From positions 62,001 through 126,000 of the forward strand of contig SCOX01000005.1 in assembly GCA_005503055.1 (NCBI GenBank): a stretch of 64,000 nucleotides of DNA. The letters are read 5' to 3'. The stretch comes from Lysobacteraceae bacterium P. Its GTDB lineage: Bacteria > Pseudomonadota > Gammaproteobacteria > Xanthomonadales > Xanthomonadaceae. Below the pieces are notes generated by a model. It was not told the origin of the DNA and did not search any database. It saw only the letters and a program-made list of their open reading frames with translations. This document shows, one piece after another, positions 56,126 to 64,000 of the stretch (its first letter is position 1; every line of letters starts with the position of its first letter). The position numbers and the translations under genes were made by a program.

Positions 56126-56202
56126 GCGCCCGTAGCTCAGCCGGATAGAGTAGTGGCTTCCGAAGCCATTGGTCGGGGGTTCGAATCCCTCCGGGCGCGC
56201 CA
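56126..56202 (+). tRNA. tRNA-Arg (anticodon CCG), with encoded CCA
   Basis: A complete cloverleaf of 77 bases. Acceptor GCGCCCG (56126-56132) pairs with CGGGCGC (56192-56198). The D arm has TAGCTCAGCCGGATAGAG, the anticodon stem TGGC/GCCA encloses the loop TTCCGAA so the anticodon is CCG (reads CGG, Arg), and the T arm is GGGGGTTCGAATCCCTC. The CCA end is encoded at 56200-56202. No other tRNA is near. Confidence 0.97.
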
Positions 56203-56310
56203 CTCCCCCACCTAGAGTGCGGGAGCGGGCTTTATACTGGCGCGCGGTCGCCCACCGGCGGCCTTGTCGATGGCTTTGCGTGCCCTGGCGGGCGCGCCAT
56301 AGGTGGGTTT

Positions 56311-56826
56311 GTGCGCAATTACGACCTCGAATTCCTGAAGAAATTCTCGATGGTGATCGGCTTCCTGATGCTGGTCACGCTCGGCCTGATCGTCGCGGCG
56401 ATCTTCGTCCACGGCCAGATCCCGCAAGAGGTCAACCCGGAGGTCGTCAAGCGCACCGAGCAGCGCATCGCGCCGGTCGGCGCGGTCTACGCCGGCAGCA
56501 CCGGCGCCGCCGCCCAGCAGGCCGCGTCCGCCGCGGCCGCCGCCAAGGCGGCATCGCAGGTCGCCTACGGCGGCACGACCGACGGTTCGGTGATCTTCAA
56601 CAACCTGTGCACCGGCTGCCACACCTCCGGCGCCGGCGGCGCCCCGACGCTGGACAAGGCCCACTGGGCCGCGCGTCTGCCCAAGGGCGTGGACACTCTG
56701 CACAAGCACGCCATCGATGGCTTCACCGGCACCGCCGGCGTGATGCCGGCCAAGGGCGGCAACCCGGCCCTGACCAACGAGCAGGTCATCGCCACCGTCG
56801 ACTGGATGCTCGCCAATCTGAAGTAG
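56311..56826 (+). CDS. membrane-anchored c-type cytochrome (cytochrome c5-like)
   Basis: A 171-residue electron carrier. One N-terminal helix (SMVIGFLMLVTLGLIVAAIF) anchors it, an Ala-rich linker follows, and the haem-binding motif is CTGCH with a Met ligand near MPAKGG. The layout fits cytochrome c5-like proteins. Start is GTG at 56311 with AGGTGG upstream. It lies 108 bases after the tRNA gene and may have its own promoter. A GC-rich hairpin follows. Confidence 0.87.
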   Translation: MRNYDLEFLKKFSMVIGFLMLVTLGLIVAAIFVHGQIPQEVNPEVVKRTEQRIAPVGAVYAGSTGAAAQQAASAAAAAKAASQVAYGGTTDGSVIFNNLCTGCHTSGAGGAPTLDKAHWAARLPKGVDTLHKHAIDGFTGTAGVMPAKGGNPALTNEQVIATVDWMLANLK

Positions 56827-56853
56827 GACCGACCGTCCGGTCCGCTTCGCACG

Positions 56854-56873
56854 ACGCCGCCTCCGGGCGGCGT
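56854..56873 (+). terminator. terminator-like hairpin after the cytochrome gene
   Basis: ACGCCGCC (56854-56861) pairs with GGCGGCGT (56866-56873) around a TCCG loop; the next bases, TGTCGTTT, are only loosely T-rich. Termination is likely weak but the position just after the stop codon is suitable. Confidence 0.5.
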
Positions 56874-56993
56874 TGTCGTTTCCGGCGGTTGTACTGCGGC
56901 GCGGTTGCGAGCCGCCGCATCCCGTCAAAGCCGCTGCGAGCAGCCGTCGCCATCGGCCGCGATAATGCGCGCCTCTCCTCCGGCGAACGCGCC

Positions 56994-58697
56994 ATGCCCC
57001 TTCCCCTGCCCCTGTCGCGAATGGCCCCGCTGCGCTCGACCCTGCTGCTCGCGCCCTGCCTGCTGCTCGGCTGCTCGACGGTGCCCGCCACGCGCGACGC
57101 CATGCCGATCGGCGCCGTGCAGGGGCGCGAGGCGCGCAGCGCGCTCGTCGGACAGGCCGTTACCGTGCACGGCATCGTCAGCATGCGCGGCGACGGCGGC
57201 TGGTATCTGCAGGACGGCGGCGACGGCGACGATGCGACCTCGGACGCGCTGTTCGTCCAGGACCCGAGCGCGTCCGTGGAGCCCGGCGACGAAGCCCGCG
57301 TCCGCGGCACGGTGGCCGAACTCGACGCCGGCCGCGCCACGCGCACGGCGCTGATCGACGCGCGGGTCGACCGCATCGGCAGTTCACTCCTGCCGACCGT
57401 CGCGATCGGCACCGCTCCCGCCGACTGGGAACGCCTGGAAGGCATGCACGTGCGCGTCGACGCACCCGTGCTTCTCGCCGACAGCGGCGATCTGGCCAGG
57501 CACGGTCGCGTGCAGGTCAGCCTTGGCGAGCGCGCTTGGCAGCCGACCGAACGCAATGAACCCGGCAGCGACGCGTATCAGGCGCAGGTCGCGGACAACG
57601 CCCGGCGCACGCTGTGGCTGCAAGCCGCCGACACCGCATGGCCGCAAGGCCTGCCGCAGGCGCGCGCCGGCAGCCGCATCGAAGGCATGGTCGGTGTGAT
57701 CGACCAGGACGCGAAGGGCTACGCACTGTACCCGGACGCCGCGCCCACGCTGCAACCGGCGCCGCGACCGCAACCGCCGACCGTGCCGGGCACGCTGCGC
57801 ATCGCCGCGCTCAACCTGGAAAACCTGTTCAACGGTGACGGCCATGGCGGCGGGTTTCCCACGCCGCGCGGCGCGCGCACGCCGCAGGAACTGAGCGCGC
57901 AGCTGACCAAGCACGTCGCGATCATCGACGCGCTCGACGCCGACGTGGTCGCGCTGATGGAACTGGAGAACGACGGTTACGGGCCGCAGTCGAGCATCGC
58001 CGCGCTGGTGGGCGCACTCGACGCCGATGGCCGTCGCTGGCGTTTCGTCGATGCCGGCCAGGGCCCGGGCGACAACGCGATCCGCGTCGGCCTGATCTAC
58101 CGTGCCGATCGCGTGCGCACGCTCGGCAAGCCGGCGACGTTGAACGAAGGTCCGTTCGGCGAACACAGCCGCGTGCCGCTGGCGCAGGCGTTCGTCCCGC
58201 TGAAGGGTCGCGCGAAGGATCGGGCGTTCGTCGTCGTCGCCAACCATTTCAAGTCGAAGGGTTGCAGCGGCGCGGAAGGCGCCGACCGCGACCAGCGCGA
58301 CGGCGCGGCGTGCTGGAACGCCACGCGTACGGACTCGGCGCGGCGCCTGGACGCATGGCTGGCGAGCGATCCCACCGGCCATGGCGCCCGCACGCTGATC
58401 GTCGGCGACCTCAACGCCTACGCGCAGGAGCAACCCGTGCGCACGCTGCGCGATGCCGGCTGGCGCGACGCGTTCGCCGTGGCCGGCGCCGAATCGCCCT
58501 ACAGCTACGTGTACGACGGCCAGCTCGGTCGCCTCGACCACGCGCTGCTGAGCCCGGCGTTCGCCCAGCGGTTGCGCGGGGCGGCGGAATGGCATGTCAA
58601 CGCGGACGAACCCGATGCGTCGGGGTATCGCGCCGGCGGCGCCGGTCCGTGGCGCAGCTCGGACCACGACCCGCTGGTCCTGGGTTTCGACCTGTGA
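56994..58697 (+). CDS. extracellular endonuclease, ExeM/NucH-like lipoprotein
   Basis: A 567-residue protein with a lipobox (LLLGC, Cys 27). An OB-fold-like N-terminal region (residues about 50-230) is followed by an exonuclease-endonuclease-phosphatase domain. LRIAALNLENLFN opens it; ALMELENDGYG holds the metal Glu; VVVANHFKSKGC and LIVGDLNAYAQEQ contain the His and Asn/Asp of the site; RSSDHDPLVLGF is the terminal His-Asp motif. These match the ExeM/NucH group of secreted DNases. An alternative ATG is ten codons later. Confidence 0.85.
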   Translation: MPLPLPLSRMAPLRSTLLLAPCLLLGCSTVPATRDAMPIGAVQGREARSALVGQAVTVHGIVSMRGDGGWYLQDGGDGDDATSDALFVQDPSASVEPGDEARVRGTVAELDAGRATRTALIDARVDRIGSSLLPTVAIGTAPADWERLEGMHVRVDAPVLLADSGDLARHGRVQVSLGERAWQPTERNEPGSDAYQAQVADNARRTLWLQAADTAWPQGLPQARAGSRIEGMVGVIDQDAKGYALYPDAAPTLQPAPRPQPPTVPGTLRIAALNLENLFNGDGHGGGFPTPRGARTPQELSAQLTKHVAIIDALDADVVALMELENDGYGPQSSIAALVGALDADGRRWRFVDAGQGPGDNAIRVGLIYRADRVRTLGKPATLNEGPFGEHSRVPLAQAFVPLKGRAKDRAFVVVANHFKSKGCSGAEGADRDQRDGAACWNATRTDSARRLDAWLASDPTGHGARTLIVGDLNAYAQEQPVRTLRDAGWRDAFAVAGAESPYSYVYDGQLGRLDHALLSPAFAQRLRGAAEWHVNADEPDASGYRAGGAGPWRSSDHDPLVLGFDL

Positions 58698-58748
58698 CGG
58701 CAGGCGCCCACGACAGGGTCTGAATTGCCCACCCCGTATCATGGCGAC

Positions 58749-59423
58749 ATGACCCGTCCCGCCTTCCCGACCGACGCCACCGCCACGTTGATGCTCGACG
58801 GGCCGGCCGGCGCGCTGGAGACCATCGTCGAGGCCGCCGAAGCACCGGCGCGCGACGCCGTCGCCATCGTCTGCCATCCGCTGCCCACCGACGGCGGGAC
58901 CATGCACAACAAGGTCGTGACGATGGCCGCGCGCGCGCTGCGCGAGAGCGGGATCACGACGGTGCGCTTCAACTTCCGCGGCACCGGCGCGTCGGAAGGC
59001 ACGTTCGACCAGGGCCGCGGCGAAGCCGACGACCTGCGTGCGGTCGCCGCCTGGGTGCGCGAACAGCGGCCCGGCGCGCGGTTGTGGCTGGCCGGCTTCA
59101 GTTTCGGCTCGTACATCACGCTCAGGTGCGCGAACGAACTGCACGCCGCGATGGTTGTTTCGATCGCCCCGCCCGCCGCCGGGCGCAGCTGGGACTTCAG
59201 CACCATCGTGCCGCCGCAGTGCCCGTGGCTGGTGATCCAGGGCGAGGAGGACGAGATCGTCGATCCGCAGGCCGTCTATGCGTGGATCGACAGCCTGAAA
59301 CTGGCGCAGCCGCCGGAGCTGGTGAAGATGCCCGAGACCAGCCACTTCTTCCATCGCCGCCTGATGGACCTGCGCGGCGCGATCAAGAACGGCATCAAGC
59401 CGTACCTTCCCGAGATCGCATGA
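58749..59423 (+). CDS. alpha/beta hydrolase (COG2945 type)
   Basis: A 224-residue small hydrolase. IVCHPLPTDGGTMHNKVV is the entry, RFNFRGTGASEG follows, the nucleophile is in LAGFSFGSYI and the Asp/His in GEEDEIVDP and MPETSHFFH. This is the COG2945 pattern found in proteobacteria. Substrate unknown. The stop overlaps the zapE start (ATGA at 59420), so the two are coupled. Confidence 0.87.
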   Translation: MTRPAFPTDATATLMLDGPAGALETIVEAAEAPARDAVAIVCHPLPTDGGTMHNKVVTMAARALRESGITTVRFNFRGTGASEGTFDQGRGEADDLRAVAAWVREQRPGARLWLAGFSFGSYITLRCANELHAAMVVSIAPPAAGRSWDFSTIVPPQCPWLVIQGEEDEIVDPQAVYAWIDSLKLAQPPELVKMPETSHFFHRRLMDLRGAIKNGIKPYLPEIA

Positions 59424-60589
59424 ACGCAAGCATCGAAGCGGACGCCGCAGGCGCGTCCGTTCCTTCGGCCGCCTACGCTGCCGGCGTCGCGCGCGGCGAC
59501 TGGAACGAGGATCCCGCGCAACGCCCCGCGCTGCGCGAACTCGACCGCATCCATGCCGCGCTGCTCGATCCGCCGCGGCTCGGATTGTTCGATGCGCTGC
59601 GGGGCAAGAAGGCGCAAGCGCCGCGCGGCCTGTACCTGTGGGGCGGCGTCGGGCGCGGCAAGACGTTCCTGATCGACCTGTTCTTCGATGCGTTGCCTAT
59701 GAAGGATGTCGCGGCTACAAGCCATACCGACACCGAGGGCACAACAGTCGCATCGGGTGGAAAGCGGCGCACGCACTTCCATCGCTTCATGCGCGAAGTC
59801 CACGCGCAACTGCGTGCGCACGCCGGCCAGAGCGATCCGCTGGCGACCATCGCTCGCGCGTGGGGCCGCGACCTGCGCGTGCTGGTGCTCGACGAGTTCT
59901 TCGTCAACGACATCGGCGACGCGATGCTGCTGGGCCGCTTGCTCGACCGCTTGTTCGCCGAGGGCGTCACGCTGATCACCACCTCCAACACCGAGCCGAA
60001 GAACCTCTACAAGGACGGTCTGCAGCGCGCCGGCTTCCTGCCCGCGATCGCGCAGATCGAGCAGCACTGCAAGGTGCTGCACCTGGACAGCGCGCACGAC
60101 TACCGCCTGCGTGCGCTGACGCGCTCGCCGGTCTATCGCGCGCCGCTGGACGCCGCTTCCGAGGAGTGGCTGTCGCAACGCTGGCACGAGCTGACCGCCA
60201 CCTGCCCGCACGAGCAGGGTCCGCTCGTGATCGAAGGCCGCGAGATTCCCGTGCGCGCGCTGGCCGAAGGCCATGCCTGGTTCGACTTCGCCGCGTTGTG
60301 CGAAGGCCCGCGCGCAGCCAGCGACTACATCGAGATCGCCACCGAGTGCCACACCGTGCTGGTCGGCGGCATCCCGCTGTTCGACGGGCGCAACGACGAT
60401 CCGGCGCGTCGCTTCGTGCACCTGATCGACGAGTTGTACGACCGCCACGTCAACCTGGTCTGCACCGCCGCCGCGCAACCGCCGGCGCTGTATTCCGGGA
60501 ACAAGCTCGCGCACGCGTTCGAGCGCACGGCCTCACGCCTGATCGAGATGCAGTCGGCCGAGTACCTCGCGCTGGAACATCGCGGCTGA
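59420..60589 (+). CDS. zapE: cell division ATPase ZapE (AFG1-like) with an internal insertion
   Basis: A 389-residue AAA-type ATPase that in E. coli acts on the divisome under stress. The Walker A is GGVGRGKT, the Walker B LVLDEFFVNDIGD, and LITTSNTEPKNLYKDGLQR is the sensor region. About 21 residues starting at M94 (ending ASGG) interrupt the usual FFDALP-KRRTHFHRF join; this part has lower GC than the rest and looks like a loop insertion. The reading frame is intact. Coupled to the hydrolase gene by ATGA. Confidence 0.92.
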   Translation: MNASIEADAAGASVPSAAYAAGVARGDWNEDPAQRPALRELDRIHAALLDPPRLGLFDALRGKKAQAPRGLYLWGGVGRGKTFLIDLFFDALPMKDVAATSHTDTEGTTVASGGKRRTHFHRFMREVHAQLRAHAGQSDPLATIARAWGRDLRVLVLDEFFVNDIGDAMLLGRLLDRLFAEGVTLITTSNTEPKNLYKDGLQRAGFLPAIAQIEQHCKVLHLDSAHDYRLRALTRSPVYRAPLDAASEEWLSQRWHELTATCPHEQGPLVIEGREIPVRALAEGHAWFDFAALCEGPRAASDYIEIATECHTVLVGGIPLFDGRNDDPARRFVHLIDELYDRHVNLVCTAAAQPPALYSGNKLAHAFERTASRLIEMQSAEYLALEHRG

Positions 60590-61939
60590 TCACACCGCCG
60601 AACGCCGCGCGCTGCGCCCGCGCAACGCCGCGAGCACGGCGTAGACGATCACCAGCGCCGTCAACGACAGCGCGATCGCCAGCCACTCCTGCACGCTGAG
60701 CGTCAACAGGATGGCGGCCATCGTCATCACCGCGATGGCGGGAATCAGCCCGCCGCCCGGCAACACCAGCGGCGCGCCTGCGCCACGCAGGCCGATGCGC
60801 TGCACGCGCCATGCCGATACCGAGACGGCCGCGAAAACCAGGCAGATCGCGCCGCCGGAGATCAGCGCCATCGTCTCGAAGCTGCCCGCCACCGCCAGCA
60901 CCGTGGCGATGGCGGCGTGCGCGAGCAGGCCGAGCATCGGCACGCGATGGCGCGCATCGACCACGCCGAACGCGCGCGGCAGGAAGCCGTCGCGCCCCAG
61001 CGCGAACAGCAGGCGCGACGACGCGAAGAGGTTGCCCATCAGGAAACCCAGCATCGACACGCAGGCGGTCGCCAGCAACAGCGCGCGTGCCGGTGGCCAG
61101 ATCGCGCCACCGGCGTCGGCCACCGGGGCCACGCTGGCGACCGCGATTGCGCCCAGCGTGCCCTGGCAGACGAGCTGGATGCCGATGTACAGCAGCACGA
61201 CGACGACGATCGCGCCCAGGGTCGCGCGCGGCACGTGGCGCGCCGGATCGCGCACCTCGCCAGAAGGCACCAGCGCCGTTTCCATTCCCGCGTAAGCGAA
61301 CACCACCAGCACCAGCGACGAGCCCAGCGCACCCCACGAGGGCATCGCGTCCGGCACCAGGCTGACCTGCGTCCAGTCGACGAAGAACAGGCCCAGCGTG
61401 GCGAGCAGAAACAACGGCGTGAGCTTGAGCGCCGCCAGCCCGACGATCATCCGCGCGCCCAGCTTCACGCCGAAGGCATTGAGCGCGAACAGCAGGCCGT
61501 ATGCGCCGGCGATCAGCAATGCGCGCGCGCTCGGTTCGGCGAGCTGCGGGAACGCATGCGCGACCTGTCCCGCCAGCGCCGCGGCGACGCCTGCGCTGGA
61601 GGTGACGTTGCAGATCCACATCAGCGCGCCGGTGAGGAATCCCGCGAACGGTCCGAACCCCGCGCCGACATAGGTGTACGGACCGCCGGTCGCGGACGCG
61701 CGGCTGCCGACGGCGGCGAAGCACAACGCGATCGGGACGATCGCCATAGCGCCCAGGACGAAGGCCAGCGGCGCCGCCGGCCCCATGCGCGCGACCAGCA
61801 GCGCCGGCAACATGAAGATGCCGGCCCCGACGATGATGTTGATGATCGAGGCGCCGAGCTGGAACGGACCCAGCGCGCGCACCAGTGCGGCCTCACCCCG
61901 CAGGGGCGCTCGGGCAGGCGAACCGGCGTCGTCGCTCAT
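60590..61939 (-). CDS. APC family amino-acid permease
   Basis: A 449-residue inner-membrane permease with about twelve helices. The first, GASIINIIVGAGIFMLPALL, has the glycine-rich IxGAGIF substrate motif of the APC superfamily. SATGGPYTYVGAGFGPF and VFAYAGMETALVPSGEVRDP are further conserved blocks. The substrate is unknown, probably an amino acid or polyamine. The start is the ATG at 61939. It is convergent with zapE, and the stop codons are adjacent. Confidence 0.9.
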   Translation of the reverse strand: MSDDAGSPARAPLRGEAALVRALGPFQLGASIINIIVGAGIFMLPALLVARMGPAAPLAFVLGAMAIVPIALCFAAVGSRASATGGPYTYVGAGFGPFAGFLTGALMWICNVTSSAGVAAALAGQVAHAFPQLAEPSARALLIAGAYGLLFALNAFGVKLGARMIVGLAALKLTPLFLLATLGLFFVDWTQVSLVPDAMPSWGALGSSLVLVVFAYAGMETALVPSGEVRDPARHVPRATLGAIVVVVLLYIGIQLVCQGTLGAIAVASVAPVADAGGAIWPPARALLLATACVSMLGFLMGNLFASSRLLFALGRDGFLPRAFGVVDARHRVPMLGLLAHAAIATVLAVAGSFETMALISGGAICLVFAAVSVSAWRVQRIGLRGAGAPLVLPGGGLIPAIAVMTMAAILLTLSVQEWLAIALSLTALVIVYAVLAALRGRSARRSAV

Positions 61940-62103
61940 GCGGCATCCGCAGCGGGAAGGTGGCGCGAGCCTCGCATACAGTTGCGCGGGTTGTCCAAGT
62001 CCGGCCTTGCGGGTGCGGTACGGGCGTGGCGTGTGCGCTTTCAACTGCAGCCCAGTCTCGCCTGCGCCATCCGCAGCCGCAGCCGTCACGCAACTCCCGA
62101 GCC

Positions 62104-62213
62104 GTCATCCCAGGCCGGGATGACGTTCTGATTCGTCCGGGTGACTGCTTTGACTCGTCCGCCTGACTGCTCCGATGCATCCCGATGGCTGCCTGATTCG
62201 TCCGGTGGCCGCC
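62104..62213. repeat. hairpin and degenerate 22-bp tandem repeats
   Basis: GTCATCCC faces GGGATGAC (62104-62124) across AGGCC. Next come TGATTCGTCCGGGTGACTGC (62129), TGACTCGTCCGCCTGACTGC (62151) and two weaker copies (62173 and 62194), a 20-22 base tandem array that has drifted. The rest of the 61940-62317 gap shows no gene. Confidence 0.45.
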
Positions 62214-62317
62214 GACAGCGAAAGTGCTGCCCGGGAATCTTGTCTAGGCACCCTCCTTCGGTACCGCGCATCGCCACGCTAATCTCCGCCTTCCGCAGCC
62301 ACCGCACGTCCCGATGA

Positions 62318-62631
62318 ACCTCGCCCTGGCATCGCGAACAAGGCGACACCATCGCGGTCGTGTCCGGCGCCTTCGACCTTTACCTGTCGCACTGGTGCGC
62401 GAAGCACGGCCTGGACCTGCTGTGCTCTTCACTGGAGTCGCGCGACGGCGTCATGACCGGGCGCTACGTCGGCGCGCAATGCGCGGGCGCGGAAAAGGCA
62501 CGACGCGTTCGCGAGCGCCACGACCTGTCTCGTTTCGGCACGATCTACGCCCACGGCGACACGCGCGAAGACCGCGAGAACTGCTGGCGCTCGCGCAGCG
62601 CCGTTGGTATCGCGGGCAGGAACAGGCCTGA
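62318..62631 (+). pseudogene. decayed HAD-IB family phosphatase
   Basis: The sequence encodes a typical HAD subfamily IB C-terminal half: DTIAVVSGAFDLYLSHWC, then LLCSSLESRDG, TGRYVGAQCAGAEKARRV and GTIYAHGDTRED. The N-terminal half with the catalytic DxDxT is missing, an in-frame stop precedes it (62315), and a single-base deletion near 62576 moves the frame so that the expected tail LLALAQRRWYRGQ is read in another frame up to a stop at 62629. So it is an N-truncated, frameshifted relic. No start codon is assigned. Confidence 0.75.
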
Positions 62632-62635
62632 ACGC

Positions 62636-62845
62636 TCAAACGCGCCGGCCGGTGTCGCGCATCAGCTGGTCGAAGCGGTCCCACTTGAGCTTGCGGCGGT
62701 AGACCTTGTTGGTCGGGCGCCATTCGATCGCGCCCTTGGAGACGAGCAGCGTGCCGAAGCGGCGGCCATCGCGCTCGATCACGAATTCGATGTCCTCGCG
62801 CCCCAGTTCGCGCTTGGGCAGGTGGAAAATCACTTTGTGCGCCAT
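62636..62845 (-). CDS. small conserved hypothetical protein
   Basis: A 69-residue basic protein, starting AHKVIFHLPKRELGREDIEF and continuing with a Trp-containing WRPTNKVYRRKLKWDRF segment. It is well supported by GGAGGA seven bases before the ATG. No family is recognised; the shape (beta, then basic helix) suggests a small nucleic-acid or protein-binding protein. It is convergent with the decayed HAD gene, four bases apart. Confidence 0.75.
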   Translation of the reverse strand: MAHKVIFHLPKRELGREDIEFVIERDGRRFGTLLVSKGAIEWRPTNKVYRRKLKWDRFDQLMRDTGRRV

Positions 62846-62893
62846 GCCGGATCCTCCGCGCCGTTGCGGCACACGGACTCTAGCGCCGCACCG

Positions 62894-63517
62894 TCAACGC
62901 GACGTGTCGCCGCGCCGCCACACCAAGCCGCGGTTGTTGGCCGGCATCGCGATGTCCTCGACCAGGCGCAGCCCGATGCGCGAGGCGAGCGCATCGACCG
63001 CCTCGAAATCACGGATGGCCGATTGCGGGTCGCGCGCCTTCAACCAGCCGTCGAAATCGCGGTTGCTGTCGCTGGTGTACTGCCCGCCGTAATTGAAGGG
63101 GCCGTAGACGACCAGCGTCGCGTCGGTGGCCAACACGTCGTCGAGCCCGGCGAAGAATGCTTCGACCTGCGGCCAACCCATGATGTGCAGGGTATTGGCG
63201 CTGAAAGCCGCGTCGAAACGGCCGTCGGGCGCGGGCGAACGCGGCCACGGACCGGTGGCGACGTCCAGTTCCCCCGGCGCTGGCGTGTTCGGCAACGCCG
63301 CACCGTCGAGCCACAGACGGATGCCGGGCAGGTTTTCGGCGCGATCGCTGCATTGCCAGCGCAGCCACGGCATCGCCGCGGCGAAGAACACCGCGTGCTG
63401 GCCGGTACCGCTGCCGATCTCCAGCGCCTGGCGCCGTTGCGCGAAATGCGTGCGCAGGACGTCGAGGATGGGCTCGCGGTTGCGATCGCAGGCGGGGGAG
63501 TGGGGAAGGTCGGCCAT
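62894..63517 (-). CDS. class I SAM-dependent methyltransferase (DUF938 family)
   Basis: A 207-residue protein with SAM-binding LEIGSGTGQHAVFF and FSANTLHIMGWPQVEAFF, plus YGPFNYGGQYTSDSN, all hallmarks of DUF938. These proteins are widespread in proteobacteria, and their substrate is not established. The start is the ATG at 63517, which begins the conserved LPHSPACDRNREPIL; an in-frame ATG six codons upstream (63535) is possible. Same strand as its small neighbour, 48 bases upstream of it. Confidence 0.85.
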   Translation of the reverse strand: MADLPHSPACDRNREPILDVLRTHFAQRRQALEIGSGTGQHAVFFAAAMPWLRWQCSDRAENLPGIRLWLDGAALPNTPAPGELDVATGPWPRSPAPDGRFDAAFSANTLHIMGWPQVEAFFAGLDDVLATDATLVVYGPFNYGGQYTSDSNRDFDGWLKARDPQSAIRDFEAVDALASRIGLRLVEDIAMPANNRGLVWRRGDTSR

Positions 63518-63585
63518 CGCAGGATGATCGCGCATGATCCGTCGCGGCTGCGCGGGCGCGGGCATCTCGAGCCCGCAGGCGACCC

Positions 63586-64000
63586 TCAGACCAGCGCCGC
63601 GCGTCCCTCGTCGCTGCAGTGCACGAAGTTCACCGGGATGCCGTGCGCGCCCAGCACCGCCGCTATCTGGCGCTGGCGTGCCTGGAAATGGCGGTGCTGC
63701 TGCTCCAGCCGGGCCCGGCATTCGGGCGTGTCGCAGGGAGCTTCGGTGGCGTAGCGCGATTTCCACGCGCGCGGCTCGAACATCGCGATGCGGGCCTCGC
63801 CGTCGGCGTAATGCACGAGCGGTTCGGGCACGGCGTCGAGCCAGTGTTCGCCCTCCGGTTCCAGCAGCGCGGTCTCCAGCAGCGGCCACAGCGGCGAGAG
63901 GCCGGCGTGCTCGTACTGCATCGCCATCATCGCGGCCAGGTCGTGCACGGTCAGGTAGCGCGCGTGCTCGACCTGCAGGCCGAACGCCTGCTGCGCCGCG
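63586..64000 (-). CDS. hypothetical protein, partial at window edge
   Basis: A frame of at least 138 codons that enters from beyond the right edge, so its start is unseen. The readable part is acidic and Trp-containing (VEHARYLTVHDLAAMMAMQY, then PLLETALLEPEGEHWLD), and ends FVHCSDEGRAALV. I recognise no family. It is the last feature in the window; no frameshift is visible. Confidence 0.65.
   Translation of the reverse strand, partial: AAQQAFGLQVEHARYLTVHDLAAMMAMQYEHAGLSPLWPLLETALLEPEGEHWLDAVPEPLVHYADGEARIAMFEPRAWKSRYATEAPCDTPECRARLEQQHRHFQARQRQIAAVLGAHGIPVNFVHCSDEGRAALV

Noticed and set aside
62360-63754. Long plus-strand frame across the right end
   Set aside because: Only its first part matches a HAD protein; the rest is antisense to two supported genes, so it is not one gene.

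Overview
The window reads as chromosome from a high-GC gammaproteobacterium of the Xanthomonadaceae, most like Lysobacter or a close relative. The evidence is gene content and order (plsB with a lipoprotein gene, ttcA-rdgC, tatABC-RDD, tamA-tamB, a bioB-bioF-bioH-bioC operon beside comF, ubiA, zapE), strong GC bias at third codon positions, many ATGA/GTGA start-stop overlaps, and family-typical intergenic hairpin repeats. It is almost all core genome. I see no phage, insertion sequence, CRISPR array or integrated island.

Layout. 1-1308: two tandem Sel1-repeat paralogues (the first cut by the window edge). 1432-5382: Rep helicase, a VOC/GNAT pair and a class C acid phosphatase lipoprotein. 5400-5545: a four-hairpin element ending in an intrinsic terminator, a candidate small RNA. 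5758-11479: a chaperone-usher fimbrial locus read leftwards (pilin, chaperone, usher, adhesin) behind a good sigma-54 promoter, with a small solo fimbrial-like gene facing it. 11603-18509: lipoprotein, plsB, a DUF465 gene, ttcA, rdgC and a zinc metallopeptidase. 18549-20452: alpha/beta hydrolase and ferrochelatase. 20710-24101: SYLF lipid-binding protein and the tatABC operon with an RDD membrane protein. 24108-29205: membrane protein, glutamine amidotransferase, glyQ and glyS. 29285-36017: tamA-tamB and two small genes. 36024-39727: GFA-family enzyme, BNR lipoprotein and mnmG.

39728-40262 is the most unusual stretch: a sigma-54 promoter is followed after about 110 bases by a 14-bp intrinsic terminator with no open reading frame between them, then a second bidirectional terminator and more hairpins. 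40263-46904 holds a glycine-rich repeat lipoprotein, an EamA exporter, a serine/threonine dehydratase, a V4R-like protein with a structured leader, a stand-alone MHYT membrane sensor, a SnoaL-like protein and a GT39 glycosyltransferase. 46909-53007 is mainly the leftward biotin operon bioB-bioF-ACT-bioH-bioC-EamA, with a BirA-like operator over its promoter that reaches into divergent comF. 53057-64000 holds comF, an exported RidA-like protein lacking the usual arginine, hdeD, ubiA, tRNA-Arg(CCG), a cytochrome c, an extracellular nuclease, zapE, an amino-acid permease, a decayed HAD phosphatase and small hypothetical genes.

Co-acting genes: tatABC moves folded proteins across the inner membrane; tamA/tamB work in outer-membrane assembly and lipid transport; the fimbrial genes form one secretion-assembly unit; the bio genes make biotin from malonyl-ACP to the final sulphur insertion (bioA and bioD are not here). 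All assignments rest on reading motifs and gene order; no database search was run.
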